64,000 bases of DNA from contig NZ_JADKCX010000002.1 in the NCBI RefSeq assembly GCF_016718685.1, positions 117,514 through 181,513 of the forward strand. Reading direction: 5' to 3'. Positions 52,679 to 61,494 of the stretch are shown here, in pieces. The notes below the pieces were generated by a model that saw only the letters and a program-made list of their open reading frames with translations, searched no databases and was not told the origin of the DNA. The translations under genes and the position numbers were made by a program. Numbering within the stretch: the first letter of the stretch is position 1; each line of letters starts with the position of its first letter. The stretch comes from Haliscomenobacter sp. (GTDB lineage: Bacteria; Bacteroidota; Bacteroidia; Chitinophagales; Saprospiraceae).

Positions 52679-54316
52679 ATGAAAAGAATCGCGAAATACA
52701 CCCTCTGGCTGTTGCCGCTGGTCCTGCTGACCGTGGCTTTCACCGAATATCCAAGTACCCGACAAGATTTTGAGATCAGCAAGAACCTCGAAATTTTTGC
52801 CAACATGTACAAAGAGCTCAACTCGGCTTATGTAGACGACCTCGACCCGGGCAAAGTAATGCGCACGGGCATTGATGCCATGCTCAACAACCTTGATCCT
52901 TTCACCAATTACATCGCCGAAGCTGACATTGAAGGCTACCGCCTCTTGCGCGAAGGAACTTCAGACAACATTGGGTTTGAGTTCAAAAAGATCGGTGATT
53001 TTGTTACGGTTACTGAAATTTTCCAAGGCTTACCGGCGGATAAAGCAGGCATAAAAATTGGCGACCAGATTGTGGCAGTAGACAACAAGGACACCAAAAA
53101 CAAAAGCAGCGACGAGGTAGATTATGTACTGCGCGGTGCAACCGGTACTACTGCGGAGTTGACCCTCCGCCGCCCCGGCCAAAACAGCGACTTTAAAGTC
53201 AAAATCAATCGGGAAGAAATGGAAATGCCCAATGTACCCTACTCTGGCTTGGTAGAAGGAGACGTAGCCTACGTATCCCTGTCTACTTTTTCACAGGATG
53301 CGGGCAAAAACATTGGCAATGCTGTACGCGAATTGCGCCGGGAAAACCCCAACATCAAGGGCATCATCCTGGATTTGCGCGGGAATGGCGGGGGATTGTT
53401 GATTGAGGCGGTAAACCTCTGCAATGTTTTCATCCCCAAAAATGAAATCGTGGTAACCACCCGCGGCAAACTTAAGGAACAAGACCGCAGTTTCCGCACG
53501 CAAGCTTCCGGAATTGAAGAAGATTTGCCACTCACCGTATTGATTGACAAAAACTCGGCTTCGGCTTCCGAAATCGTGAGTGGTACCCTGCAAGATTACG
53601 ATCGCGGAGTACTCATCGGCCAGCGCTCTTATGGCAAAGGTTTGGTACAAAATACGGTAGAAGTAGGCTACAATTCCCGCCTGAAGTTGACCACCGCCAA
53701 GTACTACATCCCCAGCGGGCGCTGCATTCAAAGTGTAGAATACCGCAATGGTGAACCCGTGGATATTGCCGATACCCGCCGCGCGGCCTTCAAAACCCGC
53801 AATGGCCGACCAGTATTGGATGGTGGCGGGGTAGCCCCTGACATCAAAATTGAACAAGCCAGCAATATTCCCGTGGTGAAATCACTGCAAGACCAAGATA
53901 TTATTTTCCGTTTTGTAACCGAGTATTGCAAGGGTAAAGATAAAATGCCAGAGATCAAGGATTTGCGGTTTACAGACTTTGATGCATTCCTTAGTTTTGT
54001 GCAAAAAGAAAACTTTGTTTTCCGCACCGAAAGTGAAAAACTGCTGGAACAGTTCAAACAAAAGGTGACCGATGAAGGCTACAATCTCAGCACCGCCGTG
54101 GGTTCTTTGGAAACTGCGCTTGGCGCGGCTCAGTTGGAGTTAATCCGCAAGCACAAAGACCTGATCAGCAAATTGATTGAAAAAGACATCGCCGGGCGCT
54201 ATTATTACGCCAACGGGCGGGCGCAGATTGGACTTTTGCGCGATCCTGAAGTACAAGAAGCCATTAAGGTGATTCGGAACCCAGCGCAGTATAAGAGCAT
54301 TTTGAAGAAAAGTTGA
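52679..54316 (+). CDS. S41 C-terminal processing protease (CtpA-like)
   Basis: 545-residue exported serine protease of the tail-specific type. N-terminal hydrophobic segment YTLWLLPLVLLTVAF, then a PDZ domain (about 95-170: VTVTEIFQGLPADKAGIKIGD) and the S41 core. The catalytic Ser-Lys pair is Ser in KNSASASEIVSG and Lys in RSYGKGLVQNT. A helical C-terminal extension (about 420-545, for example AQIGLLRDPEVQEAI) follows the core and is typical of the Bacteroidota form. Periplasmic quality control or maturation. Ends inside the 54311 inverted repeat. Confidence 0.94.
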   Translation: MKRIAKYTLWLLPLVLLTVAFTEYPSTRQDFEISKNLEIFANMYKELNSAYVDDLDPGKVMRTGIDAMLNNLDPFTNYIAEADIEGYRLLREGTSDNIGFEFKKIGDFVTVTEIFQGLPADKAGIKIGDQIVAVDNKDTKNKSSDEVDYVLRGATGTTAELTLRRPGQNSDFKVKINREEMEMPNVPYSGLVEGDVAYVSLSTFSQDAGKNIGNAVRELRRENPNIKGIILDLRGNGGGLLIEAVNLCNVFIPKNEIVVTTRGKLKEQDRSFRTQASGIEEDLPLTVLIDKNSASASEIVSGTLQDYDRGVLIGQRSYGKGLVQNTVEVGYNSRLKLTTAKYYIPSGRCIQSVEYRNGEPVDIADTRRAAFKTRNGRPVLDGGGVAPDIKIEQASNIPVVKSLQDQDIIFRFVTEYCKGKDKMPEIKDLRFTDFDAFLSFVQKENFVFRTESEKLLEQFKQKVTDEGYNLSTAVGSLETALGAAQLELIRKHKDLISKLIEKDIAGRYYYANGRAQIGLLRDPEVQEAIKVIRNPAQYKSILKKS

Positions 54317-54444
54317 AAAGTTTAGGGTTGAAGAGTTGAAAAGTTTGGTAATGCAGGATTTGTGCACTCATTAAAGGATGTGCTCAATAGCAAAATACAA
54401 ATCCTGCATTACCAAACTAAACTCTTCAACCCTAAACTCTTCAA
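54311..54444. terminator. Long inverted repeat between convergent genes
   Basis: Left arm 54311-54362 (52 nt) and right arm 54396-54444 (49 nt) pair almost completely, with one mismatch and one 3-nt bulge; spacer 33 nt. The words GTTGAAGAGTT and AGTTTAGGGTT are repeated in each arm. The S41 stop lies in the left arm and the CorC stop 5 nt beyond the right arm, so both transcripts end in the hairpin. Confidence 0.85.
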
Positions 54445-54448
54445 CTTT

Positions 54449-55760
54449 TCATTCATCTTTATCCCTCGAAGGCACATCCAGCAGCAGTAATTCGATAATT
54501 GAAGGGCTATTCTGGATCATGTCGATGATGCGAACCTGATACGGGTGAATGATGAGTTCCTGGCCTTCTTCTGGCAATTCATCACTTTGTTCCATGATCA
54601 ATCCAGCCAGGGTAATATAGGATTCACTTTCTTGCAAGGGGAAAGGTAAAAATGCATTGATTTCATCCACAGGGTGCTGGGCATGAACCCTGAAAACATT
54701 GTCGGATATTTTTTCTACGATTGGCATTTCCGTATCGGTTTCATCCTGAATATCTCCCACCAATTCTTCGATGATGTCTTCCAGCGTCAGCAAGCCCACA
54801 ATTCCACCAAATTCGTTGACCACTATCGCCATTTGATTTTTTTGCTCTTGAAACTGGCGCAAAACCTGGCTGATTTTTTTGCTGGAGGAAATAAACAACA
54901 ACTCTCGGGTCATGCTGCGCAGGGTCCCCTGTCGATTGCCACGCAAGGTGGCCAGCAAATCTTTGGTCAAGATGAACCCAAGGATATTGTCCATGTTTTC
55001 TTCGTAGACCGGATAGCGAGAATAACCTTCATGGATGGCGTAATCGATGGCATCATCGATGGGCATGGCCACATTGATGGCCGAAATCTGATTGCGCGGT
55101 TTGAGCACCTGGCGTACTGTACGGTCGTCGAAGTCAAATACATTTTGAATGAGTTCACGTTCAGATGCCCGAATGGCTCCTCCTTCGGCACTTTCGGCAA
55201 TGATGAGTTTCAACTCATCTTCCGAGTGGATTTCGGCGTGTGGTACAGGCTGAATCCCGATTGATTTGAGAATGAAATTGGCAAATCCGTTGAGGATGTA
55301 AATGAATGGCCGAAACACAAAATAAAAGGCCCGCAGTGGCAACGATGTGTACAGCGTGGTGGATGTTGGATAACGGATGGCCAAAGATTTGGGCGCCAAT
55401 TCACCAAACACGATGTGCATCACGGTGATGACTGCAAAAGCGATGGGTAGTGCGATGCGGTGGGCTAAGGCTTCATCCAGGTGTAAGTTCAGGCCTTCCA
55501 TAGACCCTATAATCAGCTTGGTCATGACGTCTTCCCCTACCCAACCCAGACCCAAACTGGCCAGGGTAATGCCTAACTGAGTTGCAGCCAAGTAGCCATC
55601 CAAATTATTGACGACCCCCTCGGCGATACGTCCAGCGAAACTTTCGCTGGCCTTGACTTGAATTTTGAGAGATACGGACTTTAACAATGGCAAATTCTGC
55701 CGCAACGAAAAATCCGTTTAAGAATACAAGAAAAACAGTGAGTAATATATCAGGCCCCAT
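54449..55760 (-). CDS. CNNM/CorC-type (hemolysin C family) membrane protein (frame interrupted near 55664)
   Basis: About 436 residues after joining. The true start is MGPDILLTVFLVFLNG at 55760, which continues through FFVAAEFAIVKVRISQ; an extra A in the AAAA run read on the minus strand (55663-55666) breaks the frame and a second frame covers QVKASESFAGRIAEG to the end. The CNNM membrane domain (about 1-190) is followed by a CBS pair (about 200-330) and a CorC_HlyC domain (VEKISDNVFRVHAQHPVDE). Likely divalent-cation (Mg/Co) efflux or its regulator. Confidence 0.88.
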
Positions 55761-55934
55761 TTCGATAATTATAACAAGATACAGCAGCTATGCTCAAATT
55801 TTGGTTTTGGTAATGAGCCATGTATGATGCCACTTTACTTGTGATTATTCAGGCACAAAATTAGGGATATTCTTACAACTTTATGATATTGTTTTCATTC
55901 ATTACCTTCGCAGAGTAAAAATTCTCGACACGAC

Positions 55935-57998
55935 ATGAGTAAAATACCCAAGGGAAGAAAATCTGTAGGTGGAAAACCAAGCCCAAGCAAAAGTATTCCG
56001 ACCACCAAAATCACCGTGCCCACTGCCAGTGAAATAAATGCCACATTGGATGGCAGCAAATCGCCGCTGCGTTTGCACCTGTTCATTCTGTTGGGGCTCA
56101 GTATCCTGCTTTATGCCAATACCCTCGGACATGAATTTGTGCTCGACGATGCCATCGTGATCACCGAGAACATGCACGTGCAGAAAGGCTGGGCGGGTCT
56201 GGCGGACATATTCAACAAAGATACTTTCCACGGCTTTTTCAAAACCGACAAGCAAGGTTTGCTGGAAGGTGGGCGTTACCGTCCCTTCACCCTGGCTATG
56301 TTTGCCATCGAAGGGAGCATTTTTGGACAAAAGCCTTTTTGGGGACACCTGTTCAACGTGTTGTGGTATGCACTTACTGGAGTGGTATTGTATGTATTGG
56401 CTAGTGGATTATTTGCTTCCCGTTGGAATAAAATGTTGAGTGCATGGCTGGCGTTTGCTGTGGCATTGCTTTTTGTGGCACATCCATTGCATACCGAAGC
56501 GGTGGCCAACGTCAAGGGCCGTGATGAAATCATCGCGCTACTGGGGAGCTTGGCCGCAGTATTTTTTTCCTTGCGCAGTTATCATTCGGGAAAGTTGGGC
56601 TGGGAGGTATTGGCAGCTTTGTGTTTTTTGGTGGGAATATTTTCCAAAGAAAATGCCATCACTTTTTTGGCTATTGTGCCGCTGACTTACTGGTTTTTTA
56701 CCAATGCCTCCATCGGGCAAATCTTCAGATATACCGCACCCTTTGTGCTGATCGCTATCTTTTTTTTAATGGTGCGCTCCAATGTTCTTCCGGATGTGCA
56801 GATTGGTACTGCCTCTAATGAGCTGATGAACAATCCTTATTTAAAATTGGAGGGCAATCAGTACGTTCCATTTACCAGCTCAGAGCGCCAGGCTACGGTT
56901 TTTTACACCCTGGGAAAATACATTCAACTGTTTTTGGTGCCTTATCCACTCACGCATGATTATTACCCCATGCAAATTCCGCGCATGACTTGGGGGCAAC
57001 CGGGGGCTTTGTTGAGTTTCCTACTTTATTTGGGCTTGGGTATTTACGGAGTGATGGGCTTGCGTAAAAAATCGCCCATTGCCTATGGCCTGTTGTTTTA
57101 TTTGATCACCCTCTCCATCGTATCCAACATTTGGCTGGTGGTGGGCACCAACATGTCGGAACGTTTTGTGTTTATGCCTTCGGTCGGCTTGTGTATTGCC
57201 CTGGTAGCTGGCTTAGCTTCCTTGTTCTATAGAATAAAACTGCCTCAAATCACCTGGCCACAGCCAGTAGTTTTCAGTATCGCAGCAATTGCCTTGATTT
57301 TTGGAGTTTTGACCATTTCGCGCAACAATGCCTGGAAAGACAACCTGACCCTCTTTCGGACTGACGCCAAAACCTCAGCAAACAGTGCCAAAGTGCGCAA
57401 TGCACTCGGCGGAGAGCTGATTGCCCGGGCTGAAAAAATCAAAAACGATTCCTTGGCTAAAGATGCCCTACTCCAGGAAGCAGCGACCAATTTATTGAAG
57501 GCAGTAGAACTGCACCCCGGCTACAAAGACGCTTTCTTTTTACTGGGCACCTGCAACATTCACCTGCGCAAATACCCGGAAGCAATCAAATACCTTGAAG
57601 GGGCTTATTCCCTCAATTCGAGCGATACCAATACCGTCCGAAACCTCAGCGTTGCTTATCGACTGCTGGGGCAAGAAGAAGGGGAAAAAAGGGGCAACCT
57701 GGCCAATGCCTTAACCTATTTGCAAAAAGCGCTAGCCCTCAGTCCCAATGATTATACAACCCTGCGTTTGCTGGGAGTAGCCTATCATGTCACCCAAAAC
57801 TATTCCCTGGCTTTGAGTTATTTTGAAAAGGCCAGGAACCAGGCACCTCAACTGGCCGATGCTTGGTTTGAGTTGGGTATGGCTTATGAGTTTGTCAAAG
57901 ACGACACCAACGCCCAGCAAGCTTTTGCCAAGGCAGGACAATTGGACCCCAATATTCAACAGAAATTTCGGGATCGCAACAAAGGAGTAGGGCAGTAA
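55935..57998 (+). CDS. TMTC-like TPR membrane protein
   Basis: 687 residues. About ten helices with a GT-C-type organisation, then four to five TPR units in the last ~200 residues (ALGGELIARAEKI, YKDAFFLLGTCNIHLRKYPE, TVRNLSVAYRLLGQEE, TLRLLGVAYHVTQNYS, DAWFELGMAYEFVKDDT). The first loop has FVLDDAIVITEN, the DD pair of the TMTC/O-mannosyltransferase family. May transfer mannose or another sugar from a polyprenyl carrier to surface proteins. A basic, Ser/Pro-rich N-terminus precedes the first helix. Confidence 0.85.
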   Translation: MSKIPKGRKSVGGKPSPSKSIPTTKITVPTASEINATLDGSKSPLRLHLFILLGLSILLYANTLGHEFVLDDAIVITENMHVQKGWAGLADIFNKDTFHGFFKTDKQGLLEGGRYRPFTLAMFAIEGSIFGQKPFWGHLFNVLWYALTGVVLYVLASGLFASRWNKMLSAWLAFAVALLFVAHPLHTEAVANVKGRDEIIALLGSLAAVFFSLRSYHSGKLGWEVLAALCFLVGIFSKENAITFLAIVPLTYWFFTNASIGQIFRYTAPFVLIAIFFLMVRSNVLPDVQIGTASNELMNNPYLKLEGNQYVPFTSSERQATVFYTLGKYIQLFLVPYPLTHDYYPMQIPRMTWGQPGALLSFLLYLGLGIYGVMGLRKKSPIAYGLLFYLITLSIVSNIWLVVGTNMSERFVFMPSVGLCIALVAGLASLFYRIKLPQITWPQPVVFSIAAIALIFGVLTISRNNAWKDNLTLFRTDAKTSANSAKVRNALGGELIARAEKIKNDSLAKDALLQEAATNLLKAVELHPGYKDAFFLLGTCNIHLRKYPEAIKYLEGAYSLNSSDTNTVRNLSVAYRLLGQEEGEKRGNLANALTYLQKALALSPNDYTTLRLLGVAYHVTQNYSLALSYFEKARNQAPQLADAWFELGMAYEFVKDDTNAQQAFAKAGQLDPNIQQKFRDRNKGVGQ

Positions 57999-58057
57999 GG
58001 AGGCAAATAAACGCATTTGGCTGTAATTTGGCCGCGTTCTCGTCGGGTGCCCCCCCG

Positions 58058-58086
58058 TTGTTTCCTTCCGTTCCTAAGTAATTTTG
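58058..58086 (+). promoter_or_regulatory. Putative promoter for the 58153 gene
   Basis: TTG at 58058-58060, 18 nt, then TAATTTTG at 58079-58086 (exact TAnnTTTG). The ATG at 58153 follows 66 nt later. Confidence 0.45.
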
Positions 58087-58152
58087 TAATTTAGCAGAGC
58101 CTTAACAAACCTTTACCCCCTTCGGGAGGTCTTAATAGGAAAAGCATTCGGA

Positions 58153-58800
58153 ATGATGATGAAGCGCAAATGGTGGATTTTGATTTTGGCTGGAATAATG
58201 AGCCTGGGGGCTGAATTGCAAGCGCAGCGAGACACCAACTTGGTTCAATTTTCAGGACTGGTACTGGATGGCAGCAATGACCAACTCATCCCGGTGCCTT
58301 ATACCAACATTTTCATCAAAGGAAAGAACCGGGGGACTTACTCCGATCTTAAAGGGTTTTTCTCCATTGTGGTGGAAAAAGGTGATGTCATTCGTTTTTC
58401 CACCATCGGTTATGAAACCGTGGAATATCGCATTCCCAAAGATTTGAAGGATGACCGCTACTCGCTGGTGCAGTTGATGACCCAGGATGTAGTTAATTTG
58501 CCAGAAACCGTGATCTTTCCCTGGCCCAGTCGCGATCATTTCCGCCTGGAGTTCCTGGCAATGGACGTTACCCCCGAATTGCAAAAGCGCGCTGCCGAAA
58601 ACCTGGCCAAAGAAACGTTGAAAAAATCCGAGGTCGGTACCCGCTACGACGGCGATGAAAATGCCGATTTTTTCCTGCGCCGCCAGGCCAGCAACTATTA
58701 CTACTACGGCCAGGCACCGCCCATGAATATCTTTAACCCGATAGCCTGGGGTAAGTTTTTCAAAGCCTGGAAGGCAGGGGACTTTAAGAAGAAAGAATAA
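58153..58800 (+). CDS. Exported protein with carboxypeptidase regulatory-like domain
   Basis: 215 residues. Signal peptide (WWILILAGIMSLGAELQAQ). A CarboxypepD_reg-like domain of about 70 residues follows, seen as VQFSGLVLDGSNDQLIPVPYTN, IFIKGKNRGTYSDLKGFFSI and VIRFSTIGYETVEYRIP. This is the plug-like domain of SusC-type and surface proteins. The C-terminal part (about 110-215) has LPETVIFPWPSRDHFRLEF and a Tyr/Asn-rich NYYYYGQAPP and ends basic. Function unknown, periplasmic or surface. Confidence 0.82.
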   Translation: MMMKRKWWILILAGIMSLGAELQAQRDTNLVQFSGLVLDGSNDQLIPVPYTNIFIKGKNRGTYSDLKGFFSIVVEKGDVIRFSTIGYETVEYRIPKDLKDDRYSLVQLMTQDVVNLPETVIFPWPSRDHFRLEFLAMDVTPELQKRAAENLAKETLKKSEVGTRYDGDENADFFLRRQASNYYYYGQAPPMNIFNPIAWGKFFKAWKAGDFKKKE

Positions 58801-58805
58801 TCTGA

Positions 58806-58886
58806 AATGACGAAGTACGAATAACGATTGACAAATAACGCCAGCTTATGGCCTTATTCGTCATTCGTCATTCTTATTTCGTCATT
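58806..58886. terminator. Inverted repeat of TGACGAAT-type words
   Basis: Arms 58806-58838 and 58854-58886 (33 nt each) match with 28 of 33 positions. The word TGACGAAT recurs in the right arm. It lies between the convergent 58153 and 58889 genes. Confidence 0.65.
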
Positions 58887-58888
58887 CA

Positions 58889-59191
58889 TTAGACCATTTC
58901 CATCAGCGTCCGAAACGCTACATACCGATCTTTATACCTCTCCATATGGCTGCGCTGCAATTGCGCCGCATACTCTTGCTGGTACTGCTGAAAAGTTTCC
59001 ATATCCGGACTGTAGTACTGGATGGCATAAGTTACTCCCCCATCTTCGTCATCGTGCAATAGCCGACAAATCCGGTGCTCCGTGAATTTGCCGGTGGCCA
59101 TTACATTCGGAAGCTGAACTTCTTTCATCCAAGCCAACCACTCCAAGTGGATGGTCTCGTCGATTTTAATGGTTTCGTTAAAGACTATCAT
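58889..59191 (-). CDS. DUF4286-family protein
   Basis: 100 residues, cytosolic, Bacteroidota DUF4286 family. Starts MIVFNETIKIDETIHLEW at 59191; the frame upstream to 59266 overlaps the 59151 region and adds Cys/Lys-rich residues, so it was dropped. Recognised by ETIHLEWLAWMKE, YYSPDMETFQQYQQEYA and the final FRTLMEMV. A dimeric alpha/beta ABM-like fold is probable. Function unknown. Confidence 0.85.
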   Translation of the reverse strand: MIVFNETIKIDETIHLEWLAWMKEVQLPNVMATGKFTEHRICRLLHDDEDGGVTYAIQYYSPDMETFQQYQQEYAAQLQRSHMERYKDRYVAFRTLMEMV

Positions 59192-59285
59192 AAGCGGGTT
59201 TTTTCCCTTGGCTTTCTTTTTAGAACAAAAAAGAAACGTGTACATTGAGGTGCAAATCTTAAGCAATCACAACAAAATGGTCATC

Positions 59286-61421
59286 ATGAGAACGTGGATT
59301 CTGAACACGCTAGCTCTTTTTGTGTTGGGCAGTGCCGTCGGCCAAAACGCTTATTACACCACCTTGCAAAGCCAATTGAACAGCAAATATAACCTTTCTG
59401 GAGGTGCTTGGTTGCTTCCAGCTGATGAATCACAAGTGCTAAATAATTTAAGCGCATATGGCGGTACTTTGAGTGGAAGCACCACCCTTGCAGGCCAAGC
59501 TTTTACGCGCTTGCGGCAAATGACGGTTAATACACCCGGGGCCGAACCCTGGAGTAGCGCGGTTACCTGTGCCAACACTCAAGCCATCAGCAAAGGTTCG
59601 ATCTGTCTGATGGTCGTTTGGGTTCGTTCTGCTACCGCCGAAAAAGCCAAGGTGAACTTGTTATTAGAACGCGTGAATACCTATGAAAAGGAAATTTTTT
59701 TAACCACTGAAATTGGAACAGATTGGCAACAATTCATCGCGCCATTTGATGCCGATTTTAACTACACTGCAAACCAACTCAGCTTTGGGTTTCAAACGGG
59801 ATTTAAAGCGCAAAGTATTCAAATTGGCGGGATTGCACTGATTGATTTTAAAAACAAATATACCATTGATCGTTTCCCCATTGAACTCCACCAAAATTAT
59901 GCAGGTTCAGAAGCCAATGCTCCCTGGAGGGCCGAAGCAGCGCAACGCATCGAGCAAATCCGCAAGGCTGATTACACCGTAGCAGTCACCAAAATCAATG
60001 GTGAACCCGTCTCTGGAGCTACGGTAAAGATGGAAATGTTGGCGCACGAGTTTACTTTTGGATCGGCCATTACCGCCAATCGTATTGCTGGTAACAAAGC
60101 TCAGGACAATACCTACCAACAAAAAATATTCGACTTTGATGGAAAAGGTCATGGATTCAACGAAGTTGTTTTTGAAAATGACCTGAAATGGGATGCCTGG
60201 GAACAGAAATGGTTTGTCAGCAATGCGGATGTGGCCAAAGCCACGGTTTGGCTCAATGATCGGGGAGTCTCGGTGCGGGGGCACAACCTCGTTTGGCCTG
60301 GCTGGCAGTACCTTCCTACCGACATGAAGGCCAATCAAAGCAACCCGGCCTACCTCAAACAACGCATCAACAATCGACTAAACGAAATATTGACTTACCC
60401 CGGGATTAAAGGCGTCATCAAGGAATGGGACGTGTTGAACGAAATCACTCAAAATGAGGACCTGTCAAAAGCCTTCGCGGGCAGTTCAGGCTACCTTACT
60501 GGCCGAGAAATATATGTTGACATCATCAAAAAGGCCAAAGAACTGGATCCAAACCTTAAGCTGTACATCAATGAGTATTCCACCATCGACCAAGGCAATG
60601 TAGCGGGTAGCCCCATCTACGAACGCACCAAACAATACCTGAAAGAAATTCAGAACGCGGGGATAAAAATCGATGGAATTGGTTTTCAAGGGCACATCAG
60701 CTCTGGACTGGTGTCTATGTATGATGTGAAAAATACACTGGATGATTTTTATGCCACCTTTGGTGCCCGCAGCAAAATCACAGAGTACGACTACGGAAGT
60801 TTGGTGGGCGACAGCCTGGCGGCACGCTTTACCGCCGATTTTCTGACCATGTGCTTCAGTCATCCATCGATGGATGGCTTCCTGAGTTGGGGCTTCTGGC
60901 ATGGCGCACATTGGCTGAGCAATGGGCCTTTTTTTCGGCTGGACTGGTCGATGCGTCCCGCTGCCAAAGCAGTAGCGGATCTTTTATATGACAAATGGTG
61001 GACCAACACTTCCGTCGTAACCAACCCGAACGGAATTGCTAACATTCGCGGATTCAAAGGAAAATACCGAATTACGGTATCGTACAATAGCAGGGTAGCT
61101 TATACGGATACGGTCAATTTGACCCAAAACAGGACCTTAAGCGTAAACCTTCCGAACACAGTTGCTGCGAAAGACCTGGAAAGGGAAGATTTCAAGCTAC
61201 AATTTGTGAATCCTGCCCCCAAAGGATCGGTTGTTTCTGTGACATGTACGGATGTTCCACTGAATGCCCACATCATCAGCGCCGATGGGCGGGTACTGCT
61301 GCAAGTGAACCAGCCGGGAAGCAAGTTTAACATCCTTACACCTTATACACCCGGATTGTATTTCTTGAGGGTACAATTGAAAAATGGGCAAATCTTGGGG
61401 CGAAAGTTGCTGGTGGAATAA
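59286..61421 (+). CDS. GH10 endo-beta-1,4-xylanase with T9SS sorting domain
   Basis: Secreted xylan-degrading enzyme of about 711 residues. Signal peptide MRTWILNTLALFVLGSAVGQ (an ATG 9 nt earlier is also in frame). Residues ~20-200 form a carbohydrate-binding-like beta domain; the GH10 catalytic barrel spans ~215-580. Visible are FGSAITANRI, RGHNLVWPGW, the acid/base Glu in EWDVLNEITQ, LYINEYST, IDGIGFQGHIS, and the nucleophile Glu in KITEYDYG. The last ~75 residues make a type A T9SS tail (VNPAPKGSV, ISADGRVLLQV, TPGLYFLRVQ). Monocistronic; suggests plant-polymer or biofilm glycan breakdown outside the cell. Confidence 0.93.
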   Translation: MRTWILNTLALFVLGSAVGQNAYYTTLQSQLNSKYNLSGGAWLLPADESQVLNNLSAYGGTLSGSTTLAGQAFTRLRQMTVNTPGAEPWSSAVTCANTQAISKGSICLMVVWVRSATAEKAKVNLLLERVNTYEKEIFLTTEIGTDWQQFIAPFDADFNYTANQLSFGFQTGFKAQSIQIGGIALIDFKNKYTIDRFPIELHQNYAGSEANAPWRAEAAQRIEQIRKADYTVAVTKINGEPVSGATVKMEMLAHEFTFGSAITANRIAGNKAQDNTYQQKIFDFDGKGHGFNEVVFENDLKWDAWEQKWFVSNADVAKATVWLNDRGVSVRGHNLVWPGWQYLPTDMKANQSNPAYLKQRINNRLNEILTYPGIKGVIKEWDVLNEITQNEDLSKAFAGSSGYLTGREIYVDIIKKAKELDPNLKLYINEYSTIDQGNVAGSPIYERTKQYLKEIQNAGIKIDGIGFQGHISSGLVSMYDVKNTLDDFYATFGARSKITEYDYGSLVGDSLAARFTADFLTMCFSHPSMDGFLSWGFWHGAHWLSNGPFFRLDWSMRPAAKAVADLLYDKWWTNTSVVTNPNGIANIRGFKGKYRITVSYNSRVAYTDTVNLTQNRTLSVNLPNTVAAKDLEREDFKLQFVNPAPKGSVVSVTCTDVPLNAHIISADGRVLLQVNQPGSKFNILTPYTPGLYFLRVQLKNGQILGRKLLVE

Positions 61422-61432
61422 AGGTTTTTTTT

Positions 61433-61485
61433 AACCACAGAGGAAACAGAGAAGAACCACAGAGGTTTTATTTACCTCTGTGGTT
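61433..61485. terminator. Repeat hairpin of ACCACAGAGG words
   Basis: AACCACAGAGG occurs at 61433-61443 and 61455-61465 and its complement at 61475-61485, giving an 11-bp perfect stem with a 9-nt loop. It follows the xylanase stop (61421) and precedes the ettA stop (61495), i.e. between convergent genes. Confidence 0.75.
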
Positions 61486-61494
61486 AATGAATAT

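Noticed and set aside
58040..58086. Remnant of the 36719 palindrome, because both hold TTCCGTTCCTAAG
   Set aside because: Only 13 bases agree and no matching partner end is seen within 300 nt; coincidence or tiny remnant cannot be told apart.
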